Assembly: GCA_964455185.1 (NCBI GenBank) | Contig: CAYVUR010000001.1 | Span: 5,719-69,718, forward strand | Direction of reading: 5' to 3' | DNA: 64,000 bases | From: CAISTG01 sp964455185 | GTDB taxonomy: Bacteria; Patescibacteriota; Patescibacteriia; 2-01-FULL-39-33 | Shown here: piece by piece, positions 45,501 to 52,277 of the stretch | Layout of the letters: every line of letters starts with the position of its first letter | Numbering within the stretch: position 1 is the stretch's first letter | Position numbers and translations under genes: made by a program | Notes under the pieces: generated by a model | Database searches by the model: none | What the model saw: only the letters and a program-made list of their open reading frames with translations | What the model was told of the DNA's origin: nothing

Positions 45501-46367
45501 ACGCCGGTATTAAGTTATGGTAATCCATATCAAGCTAGAGCTGGTGGAAGCGTTATAGAAAATAGTAAAGCTAATTTTTTTAATAATAGTTTTAAAAGGA
45601 TAGCGGTATTTTTAAATACTACAACAACACTTCAACAACTTTTTGCTAAAAGTTATGGTATTTTTATTTGGCATTGGGATGAAATTAATATTTTTAATCC
45701 GAATTTAATATTAAAAGAATGGTTATTTTTTACTAATTCAAATGACAATACTAATTGTGTTCAAGATAATGGAAATAAGATTTGTACTCCTGTAAATGGT
45801 GTAAATGGTTCAGGGGGAAGTTATAAAGAAGAATTAGCAAGCCTTGATAATTGGGATAATGTAAGTGCAAAAGGTTTAGGATCAATAATTGATAATATTA
45901 AACTTGAAATAATTAGTAAATATGAAACTATTTCTTTAGCTAAATTAAGCTTTAATGTTACAATACCAGTTGATCAATTACCAATCAAATCTTATACCAT
46001 TGCTTGGGGCGATGGAACAGTTGATACTTTTTCAGGTGCTTCTCTTAATGATAAGCCAAACTCGTCCAGTACTTTTACGGTTTATCATACTTATGATTTC
46101 AATAAACTTAAGGATATTTCTATTTCTGGCTCCAATTTTAATTTATCAATGCCCTGTTGTGTAAAGAGTGGATCATATGAGTGTACTGAGCAGTTGTCTA
46201 TTGTGCCAAATGCTCCTGTTTCATCTGCATGTACCAACGCTACCTGTACAGCTACCATCTATATTTCGGTTAGAGATAATTGGGATAAAGTTAATTATTG
46301 TAATATTACTACAACCACTCAAGGAATAAATTATAATTATGCAACTGTAAGTATAAGTTCAAATTAA
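36501..46367 (+). CDS. Giant secreted cysteine-rich, multi-module surface protein
   Basis: 3288 residues, about 15% of the window. A signal peptide (residues 1-28, ...FMFLASTTRAEAQ) leads an N-terminal helical region. Around residues 500-2000 a Cys motif recurs, C-x(4-8)-GC-x-x-[FYL], at about 604, 924, 1171, 1234, 1427, 1645, 1673, 1724, 1860 and 1980, suggesting regularly disulphide-linked repeats. Interspersed are jelly-roll-like (CBM4/9-type) modules that begin like NLVYDGGFEYGDF and continue YTVSFDAAQ-style, near 720, 940, 1443 and 2151. A PKD-like module (YTIAWGDGTVDTF) lies near 3155. It is encoded between the calcium-binding protein and VirB6-like protein. Likely an adhesin or scaffold; sequence drift makes finer domain calls uncertain. 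Confidence 0.8.
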   Translation: MNNKLKIYFFVVVSLFMFLASTTRAEAQVNEIYMEGNSVLWTGDNFSLNVTPCVGDQYIEGTAFTKNQADCIEKLIQNLDKNTQKTIQAYMKKRLREEWWDQMKTKLKEAMAGAFKKSLENIARQIGRDTAVWVASGGRGQKPLFITEGWGAYMKNIADVALGDFIDQIGQSFGVDLCEPDFNIKLAIILGIDDRQTRRVRCSFSKIIQNWESAISNFNFSVEYRAALRPGENDISVALILADKKHNYIAGIVEAAAKEAETQGLWANIKDIAGKILTPGSMIHDKFKSDIHDTSKLGWETFTDTIWDLIGSFLDTLVGQLALNLKNGFFSSSPVKSDDNSNLPDLSSLFNPWSSPVVAGIKGAEGKFNYLKTSTIKVGGQYDLLNKLTACQDPNNPGPMGCVLDVNLASAIRQKTLVKDLPEEILNRPFVPLANKVENPNEYFSLRGVTILRKYRIVPVGWEYAANLISQLAAKNPNFKAPTLKQIMNEFNNTNSDYFGLIDPFWVLKAPDMFCRREGYGPQNSFSGDQNGAIFRDNYCADEQQCIKENDDGSCAAYGYCTEERRVWNFGKSCEPRYNTCNTYVNRLGQTNYWLTNTLDFRDCDQSTVGCRWFSIEYNPVSKYWVGAYESNFYTVNNETTEQQITLSDDSGWLVRENQYVSNNKQLIMASPCTEVLCKDPAMNGKCNFVNRACKFNTGLSCSIPSGGINCRLPICDSQTDAFASGNGGFEEQEGIYTDNAKKWSDELSFITLNNRAYREINGGKSGAGLRVLANGSPSDILLLSDSFSVNPGSSYHLKFDLRGSVGNQGKVFVFVYGGDKRINSNNLSDIKILGSIEINAGYISNNWTSFRSSEFQVQEFSTATIAIMAPQGTFADIRFDNFSLNEVSSKCFENSVTVFSSIKQEDRENIKDIYFDRDAESCSPDSAGCSQFLRLKAGIGTNLVYDGGFEYGDFDWNSYWGGSKLSPIAEIKDGKAKLRYSTASYSTYKPINVEPNDYYTVSFDAAQTSDTNHHEIKFEMAFVSDINYAGKYHYEVKDTNCSQTGDNTITLIFTPESTNMKRQSCWFKVPSGAKILLFKPFASSETAEIYFDNLKIEKVNYPSLTPTAYTPYNLEDIQNQQVTYLRKAPDYFNCYYYTAEGVKRWPITPSELNSVLANRSLACSQFAGVCAPYEVGCELYKPLNGDPTVPGVANDIDVCPAECAGYQVYKQEVTRFVNDKYRQFITDNKIKYCSASYAGCDEFTNLDELGRGAEAKEYYSAIRACQKPDIDDGAFYTWEGSDVTGYQLKAYNLKKSTSTDPDPNGIGGIAPCTNLFYDNQGKPKCNDPSTWPTSSEELEKAGFCTVNDLVTNADCRQFYDVEGNVHYRLLSRTISVSNNCHPYRRTMTQNSTAETEEDCKSHSGWWNSNNECIYMAIPGEGMKCPASAKGCRAYTGNKGNNVRNIIEVANFGLQSSTTGSWVGADGTSNGLFVSSESTFPGGNSLMNRGTTVIKHPVKIKKGKTYILSFWAKGSDNFSMDSIKFTGAGTDTSKYFAVKQIRDDNLLSNRPNFKQDWNLYQLGPVFVDWEPSDNEYLEFNLPTGAGITAYNIYLDNVILKEIVNNVYAIENSWYTPVSCDNKLDDPDGSKSITTGSCQDSASGRCSIGEMLGCTGYTNRANQTVYLKSFASLCRSEAAGCEALIDTKNNNTSLAKSYHVGDNSQVNVSADEQVYLVNSPQFSCPASDKGCTPYGLPIIDQQDNVISYQSVFIKNQPDKYEIDLCYAKNLWCEEYSANGGAKYFKDPHNKICVYGSTRTSTSAIWYKIGTNGDPCDVTFNQTYGTGYGSLEKKLQPVGVVSGATYSSSGEPVYTGWAGACSQDQSGCTEFVDPLTEMYKEELGKLNSDNSVSYLLKANTLYSISNDSFYKININSDNCEFIPQDITYSRPGDTSSGYLYYAKPNSDDKYCNVTISSSDNKIKVAKAGVYYKIANSVDKSSCNGLVDFGTGCVLFNDRSGIDYSTTTMFGRNKYLNFDANYTYFIQGYPFSSQKVGPKTAQEALNSGSTQNSNNTDIILQVKPDRTCSNWLACTSYIKGDGNSSNEKFGEKDYCLSVNACDELSEDNQCSHLVSTNKEIIDLTSTTTRLSYLNKTGYSVPGLYPVDQMKYEGQGANVGNGNFEVKLNSGKPLSWVNWSQNIAWDPSMFSVVYDPKNAPEGSNYLRINFKSTAKSEIIDVISGQDYYLSAWINTESLKSSSSPLKERAEIVVMNAEKDEEINRVMVSAGLPWARVTRKFTANAKSIYLLLRNSPDGPPFSTSNTGQPVGYSLFDDIQITPVLNDNGDGLMLPKTCRIYPSADAPACKYSSGNTNYYGWYGYCLTPDPNRRSDCLQWFPVDKIKGEFSSDYALGYDNRAPLYYCIDWDIVSFNINDLGVIGNIGEDVKAKYRQKVSAIITDNRKVTPIAFNIDPEYAGMFRYPYIYRFIFVGAFGGLQRDNNFKLLPILTFMYPKCAVGFFGYLPIFHGSDCKDIFKSHSIFSSSTEEEIKNEVWIKDIFESCLAPEFKKGGNEGFWMDKMCGDGLENGEYWHGKQIGKSSNQTYKGTYKGSLYFSSSLPLSSPSSSSTDLIEFTSNNSKTEIADFDGSIDGYMDDYTYKNDGKRIDYYQCLNREKKVWDWDNNDCSVEVYDFCYYKNTFCELDNPNNYEGESSCREFCFGTLDSIDDEIESCIKEKVQQAKADRGDCNFAGLNISQWIRCVVNKLVNIISSIWLSVSNIAWNDTEDVWGGFGAFGFVIEGIDIKPLVFPTTFSGALNAPNIIFAIELVANAIKAIGGQATENIFIGVGASGVKIITDQDSKYASSLTDPDPNVSGNVLGYAWFLNTSELKGAGLVGHFEGYMNIPYCKKFVKVVTASGQNKAYYSKVGLGSNYSYTVNAQSFGPNPASTATFTYNMDYMPFGAIVPPSSGNIDEPITWDSKTLSSIDQGNINLPGVNVSGLQLIQPTVIGVNYSATKQPLFFETPVLSYGNPYQARAGGSVIENSKANFFNNSFKRIAVFLNTTTTLQQLFAKSYGIFIWHWDEINIFNPNLILKEWLFFTNSNDNTNCVQDNGNKICTPVNGVNGSGGSYKEELASLDNWDNVSAKGLGSIIDNIKLEIISKYETISLAKLSFNVTIPVDQLPIKSYTIAWGDGTVDTFSGASLNDKPNSSSTFTVYHTYDFNKLKDISISGSNFNLSMPCCVKSGSYECTEQLSIVPNAPVSSACTNATCTATIYISVRDNWDKVNYCNITTTTQGINYNYATVSISSN

Positions 46368-46389
46368 ACATTTTAAATTTTTTCACTTT

Positions 46390-49300
46390 ATGTTTTCTAG
46401 AAGAAAGAACAAAATTTTGATAAATATTGTGGCTACAATAATAATAGTCGCAATGTGTTTTGGTGTAGCTAGGCCGGTTAGAGCTGGTTGGCTGAATAAT
46501 TTAGGTGCTTTTGGTGGTTTTGTTGGAACAGTTGCTGCTGGAGCAGCTATTGGAAGCTTATTTGCTATTAGTGCGCCGGTTTCTGTTCCGGTGGCTTTAA
46601 TTGGTGGAACGATTTTGACTGCTGTGACTGAAGCTGGCGTCATGTATGTCATAAGTAGTAGAAAAGTTCAAGAATCTGCTAATTCAATAGTAACTCCTAT
46701 AGTTATGAATGCTGCGTTAACTGATACCTCCATTGGAACTTATGTTGCTGGTACTAACTTGCCCGAAAGTACAGGGGGAGTTTTAGAAACGTCTGCAAAA
46801 GCAATTGAGAGAGGAGTTAAAAAAGAAGATGTACAAGCGGCTATAGGAGGCATGAATTACAGTTATCAGCAAACCGAGGCACTAAAAGCATCTAACCAGC
46901 AAATAAAAGATGATCCCAAGAATTCAACCATAGGTGATATTATTGCTCGCATGTTTGCTTGGCTTTTGTATTACATAGCCGTAGGATTGGGTTGGGTTTT
47001 AATGTTGATTAGTTTTGTAATGCTTAAAATTGCTGTTTATAATAATTTTCTTAGAGAAGACGCAATACATTTAGGTTGGCAAATTATCAGAGATATTTGT
47101 AATAATTTTTTTATCATTTTATTACTTATTACTGCAATTAGTACTATGTTGCGTCAAGGAGACTTTAAAGATTGGCGTAGTATGTTACCTAAAATTTTAG
47201 TTGCTGCAGTAATAATTAATTTTTCTTTATTAATGTGTGGTATTTTTATTGATGTTTCACAAATTTTTACTCTTACTTTTGCTAGCCCGCTTAATTCTAT
47301 TACAGGATACAATGTTATTTTAGCGGCTATGGGTATACCAAGCAGTATGCAATTAAGCAATCTTTCTTCAGAAGTAGGTACCACTGGAATTGAAAATATA
47401 GATCTAATAGCGGCTTTAATTTATGCGACAATAATAACTTTTGTTACAATAATAGTTATTACAGCAATAACAGTATTACTAGCTTATCGTATTATTATGT
47501 TATGGTTTTTAGTAATACTTTCTCCTTTACCTATTCTTTTATCTCTCTTAAAGAGAGGAGCTAGTTATGTTAATTTATGGTGGGAAGAATTTTTTAAATA
47601 TCTAATAGTAGGACCTGCAGTGATGTTTTTCTTATATTTATCCTTTATGTTTATGGGTAAAATGAATAATACAGGAACAGCTGGAAATACTTCTAATGTT
47701 TTAAATATTAATACTCAAAGTCTACCAACAGGTGCAACTATAGGTAGCGGCTCTAATGTAACTTTAACTTCAGGTAAAGATACTGTTAGTTTGTCTAATG
47801 CCGCTAGCCCTAATGGAGTCATTAATTTTTTAATTGTTATTAGTTTAATGGCCGGGTCTTTATTAATGGCTCAAAAAATTGGAACAAAAGGTTCTAAATT
47901 TGCTGGACAAAGTTTAACTTGGCTACAAAATCAAGGTAAGCGTTGGAGTGGATTTAATTTAGCTAAAAATTTAGCAAAATCAGCACCTAGAACTGTTGGC
48001 ACCGCCATTGATGATAAATTGGGCCTTCGTCAAAAATTGTATGGAACAGCTTTTGCTGCTGGTGGTAAATATATTCCTTTTGTTGGACAGGATTTAGGTA
48101 AAAGAATTGGCGTATTGGAAGAAGGAACACAGAGAAGAATTAATGCAAAATATAGTGATTTAGCTAAAGGTTATCAAATTGATAAAATGAATGAAGAACA
48201 ATTAAGAAAATTAGCTTCTAAAGGTGGATCTGCTGGAGTGGTGGCTACTCAAGCTTTAATGAAGAAAGGTTTATTTAGAGATGATGATGAATTAAATAGA
48301 GCAAATAATATTGATATTATTAAGAAAGCTAGAGAGGCACTTAAAGGAACTGATTTAGGTAATACTTTTGATGAAAATCTTAAAAAATATAATCCTAGTT
48401 TAGCTTTTTCTACTATTTATGATGGTAAATTAGATAAATTACGTAGCGATTTAAAACTTGGAAAAATTGATATTGATAAGTTAATGGCTGGTATGACTCC
48501 CGAGCAGATCAATAAACTCAAAGCGGATTTGGGTGGTGGCAATGGCGCTGTAGCTAAGTTTATTTTGAGTAATTCTAGTGATATTGGTAAAACCTTAAAA
48601 GGTATGAATAAACAAAGTCGAGAATTGGTCACTCAAGAAATTGATCATAAAACTTTTGCTAAGCGCATCAATCCTGATGGTACGATTGCTGAATATGATG
48701 ATGAGACTAGAAGGAAATATTTATCTTCAAAACCTGCTGATATTATGAAGATTTTTGATATGAATGACAAAACTGAATTAGAAAAGGCTAGAAAACAATT
48801 TAGTAAGAATAGAGAGACTATTTTGAGGGAAATGGATCCAGAAGGTATGACCTCTGAATTTATTAAGAATTTTGGAGATTTATTTAATTTTAAAGAATTA
48901 GAGAAAAATTTCTCTGATCGAAGTTCTGAACATAAAACTGCTGCGACTAGAGCTTTGCAAGAACATCTTGATGCTTCACTAAAAGAGGTGAACTTTGAAC
49001 AATTGGCTCAAAATTTGGCTCGAGCTATAGCCAGTGGAGATAAAGTTGCTATAGAAAAAGCTAAGAAAGAGCAAGCAGATATGGATGAATTAGTTAAGAA
49101 AAATTTATTGGCCCAAGGAAATTTATCACCATCAGTTATTAAAGCTTCTGGCTCTGATGATGCTTTAGAGAGGATTTTGGGTAATCTTAATGGCGATGAT
49201 GCTAGTAAAATTAATTGGGGTAATTTATCTGATCAAGAGAAAAATATTATATCTCAACATATTAATCCTAATGCTCTTAAATTGTTAGCAACTAGAGGAG

Positions 49301-49710
49301 ATAATAATGAGTTGATAAGGGGAGTTCGCGATAATATTAGAACTAGAGCGAAGATAGATAATGATAATGAACAGATATTTAATAACGCTAAACAAAGATA
49401 TAATGAAGCTAGAGGAAATCTTGAATCTTTAAGAAAAGAAATAACAGATTTAAGTAATGAGGCTGATGATGCGAAAAAAGCAGGAGATTCAATGACATAT
49501 CAAAAGTTACAAAGCAAGATAAATAGATTGAAAAGTCAGGAAGCTACTTTACAAGCAAATTTATCTAAAGCGGAAAATGAATATAATCAGGCGTTAAATA
49601 ATTATGCTTCTAATTTAGATGATAACAAGAATTGGAAAGAGACTGATTTGCAAAAACGAGAAAAAGAAATTATTGGTAAAAAAAGTAAAAATAATAATAA
49701 AGAAGATTAA
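46390..49710 (+). CDS. VirB6/TrbL-like T4SS inner-membrane protein with long cytoplasmic tail
   Basis: 1106 residues. A signal-like first helix (residues 12-32, ending RPVRAG) is followed by hydrophobic spans near 35-75, 185-245, 255-290, 335-375 and 385-430. GWQIIRDICNNFFIILLLIT and YRIIMLWFLVILSPLPILLSL are typical of the VirB6/TrbL family, which forms the translocation channel. From about residue 500 the tail is soluble, charged and helical, with a coiled coil near 1010-1070 (RGNLESLRKEITDLSNEADD, and further). The usual family length is 300-500, so this is a long version. It lies directly upstream of the VirB4 genes. Confidence 0.75.
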   Translation: MFSRRKNKILINIVATIIIVAMCFGVARPVRAGWLNNLGAFGGFVGTVAAGAAIGSLFAISAPVSVPVALIGGTILTAVTEAGVMYVISSRKVQESANSIVTPIVMNAALTDTSIGTYVAGTNLPESTGGVLETSAKAIERGVKKEDVQAAIGGMNYSYQQTEALKASNQQIKDDPKNSTIGDIIARMFAWLLYYIAVGLGWVLMLISFVMLKIAVYNNFLREDAIHLGWQIIRDICNNFFIILLLITAISTMLRQGDFKDWRSMLPKILVAAVIINFSLLMCGIFIDVSQIFTLTFASPLNSITGYNVILAAMGIPSSMQLSNLSSEVGTTGIENIDLIAALIYATIITFVTIIVITAITVLLAYRIIMLWFLVILSPLPILLSLLKRGASYVNLWWEEFFKYLIVGPAVMFFLYLSFMFMGKMNNTGTAGNTSNVLNINTQSLPTGATIGSGSNVTLTSGKDTVSLSNAASPNGVINFLIVISLMAGSLLMAQKIGTKGSKFAGQSLTWLQNQGKRWSGFNLAKNLAKSAPRTVGTAIDDKLGLRQKLYGTAFAAGGKYIPFVGQDLGKRIGVLEEGTQRRINAKYSDLAKGYQIDKMNEEQLRKLASKGGSAGVVATQALMKKGLFRDDDELNRANNIDIIKKAREALKGTDLGNTFDENLKKYNPSLAFSTIYDGKLDKLRSDLKLGKIDIDKLMAGMTPEQINKLKADLGGGNGAVAKFILSNSSDIGKTLKGMNKQSRELVTQEIDHKTFAKRINPDGTIAEYDDETRRKYLSSKPADIMKIFDMNDKTELEKARKQFSKNRETILREMDPEGMTSEFIKNFGDLFNFKELEKNFSDRSSEHKTAATRALQEHLDASLKEVNFEQLAQNLARAIASGDKVAIEKAKKEQADMDELVKKNLLAQGNLSPSVIKASGSDDALERILGNLNGDDASKINWGNLSDQEKNIISQHINPNALKLLATRGDNNELIRGVRDNIRTRAKIDNDNEQIFNNAKQRYNEARGNLESLRKEITDLSNEADDAKKAGDSMTYQKLQSKINRLKSQEATLQANLSKAENEYNQALNNYASNLDDNKNWKETDLQKREKEIIGKKSKNNNKED

Positions 49711-49717
49711 TTAATTC

Positions 49718-51136
49718 ATGGCGGAAAATAATCAAAATAAAATTCAAGATTTAGAAGAAATTAAGCAATCTAATCCCTGGATTGTTGATTTCGGTTTATC
49801 TGATGCAGAAATAGTTGCCATTGTTAATCTTATTGGTCAAGTTATCTGGGGCGATATTGATTTGCAGGAATATTCAGAAATGATTAAAAAAGTAATTCTT
49901 AAAGACCCTCAAATAAAGCGTCAAATTGAAATTGCCATCGCTAAAAATAGGCTTATGGCGTTTAAGGACGAGATTGATGGAGTTGAGGATTATATTCGTT
50001 CATTAGGTATAACGGTTTTAGAAGTCAGACCGCCTCAAAAAGAAGAGAGTAGTCTTGAAGGTTTACCAGAAATCAAATCTGATACTGCCAGATCTTCATC
50101 CGGCATGGCCTTTTCTATGTCTGATGAAAAAGAAATTCAATCAATAAAAGTTCCTGATTATGAAGAAAAAATTGATTGGGGTAGCCAAATAAAGTCTATA
50201 ATTTCTCAATTTGGTTTTCGCGAATCAGATCCTGTTATTGTTAAACGTTTAGAAAATATTATTATAGCTAGACTTAAAGATATTCGTGATGATTTAGAAA
50301 CTTTTGATATTTTAACTCGATCACGTAAAATTGGAGGTATGGAATTTAGTGATACTCAAGCTGAGCAATTACTTTCTTTAATAAGAAATCAAGATTCTTT
50401 TAAGGTGGCAAAAATAGAAAATGATTTAACTTTAGCAAGTAAGCCTAAATCATCGGTAATCTCACCTAAAATAGAAATAGAAGATGGTTTACCTGTAGTT
50501 CGCTTACCGGATGATTTAATAGTTAAACCGGAATTATTAAATGAAAAAGAATTAGAAGAAGAATTAATTTTTCAAAAATCAAAAGAAACAGCTTCTAATA
50601 TTGAAATCAATAATAATAAGGAGAAAGAATCTAACTTAGAAATTAAAAAAGAAGAAATTAATAAATCTAGTGATAATAAAATTGTCACTAATTCTTTTAC
50701 AACAATTACTCCTAAACCTGAGCCTTTTTTAGCATCTAAAAAAATACCATCAATTACTAATATTAAAAATTCTTCAAAACCACATCTTGATGGTATTAAA
50801 ATAACTAAAACAATAATGGGGCCAATTGATGAATTAGAAGCAATGACCTTAATAGAATTTCGTCGTCTTTCTTCTGACCCTTTTGAAGCAATTAAAAAAA
50901 TTCAAGAAGATATTGAGCTTATTAGTAAAGAAGGATTTGATCGGCGTAATGAAGCCATTGCCGCTTGGCATCGTAGTGAAGTTAGTAAGTTTTATCGTCT
51001 TTTAGGGCAACTTGCTATGTCAGAAGGAAAAAGTGTATCTTCAGTAATAGAAGAAAGATTAATTTCTGGCAAACCAACTTTATCAATGAATGAATTTGAA
51101 GCGATCACAGAACTTAATAAATTAATTAGATTTTAA
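49718..51136 (+). CDS. Uncharacterised soluble T4SS-cluster protein
   Basis: 472 residues, no signal or membrane span. The first 110 residues form a helical region (VDFGLSDAEIVAIVNLIGQ), followed by another helical region (about 140-230, containing IRDDLETFDILTRSRKIGGM) and a charged linker. The C-terminal helical domain has DELEAMTLIEFRRLSSDPFE near residue 370. Similar proteins may be known only from related genomes. It is encoded 7 bases after the VirB6-like gene and 3 before PrgI, so it is probably a cytoplasmic partner or substrate-handling factor of the machine. No function can be named. Confidence 0.7.
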   Translation: MAENNQNKIQDLEEIKQSNPWIVDFGLSDAEIVAIVNLIGQVIWGDIDLQEYSEMIKKVILKDPQIKRQIEIAIAKNRLMAFKDEIDGVEDYIRSLGITVLEVRPPQKEESSLEGLPEIKSDTARSSSGMAFSMSDEKEIQSIKVPDYEEKIDWGSQIKSIISQFGFRESDPVIVKRLENIIIARLKDIRDDLETFDILTRSRKIGGMEFSDTQAEQLLSLIRNQDSFKVAKIENDLTLASKPKSSVISPKIEIEDGLPVVRLPDDLIVKPELLNEKELEEELIFQKSKETASNIEINNNKEKESNLEIKKEEINKSSDNKIVTNSFTTITPKPEPFLASKKIPSITNIKNSSKPHLDGIKITKTIMGPIDELEAMTLIEFRRLSSDPFEAIKKIQEDIELISKEGFDRRNEAIAAWHRSEVSKFYRLLGQLAMSEGKSVSSVIEERLISGKPTLSMNEFEAITELNKLIRF

Positions 51137-51139
51137 ATT

Positions 51140-51589
51140 ATGCAACAAGTAGTTGTACCACAATTTTTAGATGTAGAAGATAAAATTATTGGGCCAATTA
51201 CAGTACGTCAATTTATTGAATTAGTAATTGGAGCTATTTTTATCGCTATACTTTATAAATTGCTTTATTTACCTTATTTTTTAGTTGCTGGTTTTATCGT
51301 TTTTGGTATTACCATGATTATAGCTTTTGCTAAAATAAATGGGCAGGTTTTTCATATTTTTATGCTTAATTTTTTTCAGACAATGATAAATCCTAAATTA
51401 AAAATTTGGCGAAAAAGAGTAACTCTTAAAGAAATAAAAGCCGATTTATCTAAACCTAAAGAAGAAAATTTACAATTAGTAAAAATGTCTCATCGACCAA
51501 TAAGTTCTTCGCGACTTTCAGAAATCGCCTTAATTATAGATACGGGAGGAGTTTATCAAGGAGAAGAAAATAATAATTTAATAAAATAG
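51140..51589 (+). CDS. PrgI family protein (T4SS)
   Basis: 149 residues. The start MQQVVVPQFLDVEDKIIGP, then two adjacent hydrophobic spans (about 28-45 and 48-66) match PrgI, a small membrane protein (VirB3-like position) of Gram-positive and Patescibacteria T4SS. After the spans is a polar C-terminus. It sits directly before the VirB4-type genes as in other PrgI loci. TAG stop. Confidence 0.85.
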   Translation: MQQVVVPQFLDVEDKIIGPITVRQFIELVIGAIFIAILYKLLYLPYFLVAGFIVFGITMIIAFAKINGQVFHIFMLNFFQTMINPKLKIWRKRVTLKEIKADLSKPKEENLQLVKMSHRPISSSRLSEIALIIDTGGVYQGEENNNLIK

Positions 51590-51592
51590 TTT

Positions 51593-52273
51593 ATGGCAGG
51601 AAGAAAAGCTAACAATTCAACACCATCAACCCAAAGTTTTCTTCAAATTTCTGAAATAAAAGATGATACAATAGTAATGAAGGATGGTAGTTTGCGGGCA
51701 GTCTTATTAGTTTCAAGTATTAATTTTGCGCTTAAATCGGAAGATGAACAAAATGCAATTATTGCTGGTTATGTCAGTTTTCTTAATTCTTTAGAATCAC
51801 CTTTACAAATAGTTATTCAATCACGCAAATTAGATTTAGATCAATATTTAGAGTTTCTTAAAGAAATTGAAGAAAAACAACAAAACGATTTATTAAAAAT
51901 ACAAATGACTGAATATCGTCAATATATTCAAGAATTGATTGAATTAGGCAATATTATGACCAAAAGATTTTATGTTATAGTTCCTTATTCAGTTTTTGGA
52001 GAAAAAAAAAGAAGTTTTTGGCAAAGATTAAGTGATATTCTTGCTCCTGCTTCGGTGATAAATTTGGATCAAGAACGTTTTTTACAAAGACAAAAAGATT
52101 TATTTGTTATAGTTGATAGAGTTATGACTGGTTTGGCTAGTATGGGTTTACGTTCACAAATTTTGGATACTCAATCACTAATTGAATTATTTTATAATAC
52201 TTATAATCCGACAGTTTCTAGATATGAGAAATTACAAGATATTAATAAATTAATGATGGAACAAAAAATGTAA
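51593..52273 (+). CDS. VirB4/TraC N-terminal-domain-like protein
   Basis: 226 residues. IKDDTIVMKDGSLRAVLLVSSINFALKSEDEQ near the start is given here only in part; the fold is that of the N-terminal domain of TraC/VirB4 ATPases, with QNAIIAGYVSFLNSLESP and FYVIVPYSVFGE. No Walker motifs are present. The next gene encodes the ATPase part 4 bases later, so the VirB4 function is split over two chains. Location: cytoplasmic face of the membrane. Confidence 0.8.
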   Translation: MAGRKANNSTPSTQSFLQISEIKDDTIVMKDGSLRAVLLVSSINFALKSEDEQNAIIAGYVSFLNSLESPLQIVIQSRKLDLDQYLEFLKEIEEKQQNDLLKIQMTEYRQYIQELIELGNIMTKRFYVIVPYSVFGEKKRSFWQRLSDILAPASVINLDQERFLQRQKDLFVIVDRVMTGLASMGLRSQILDTQSLIELFYNTYNPTVSRYEKLQDINKLMMEQKM

Positions 52274-52277
52274 TTTT

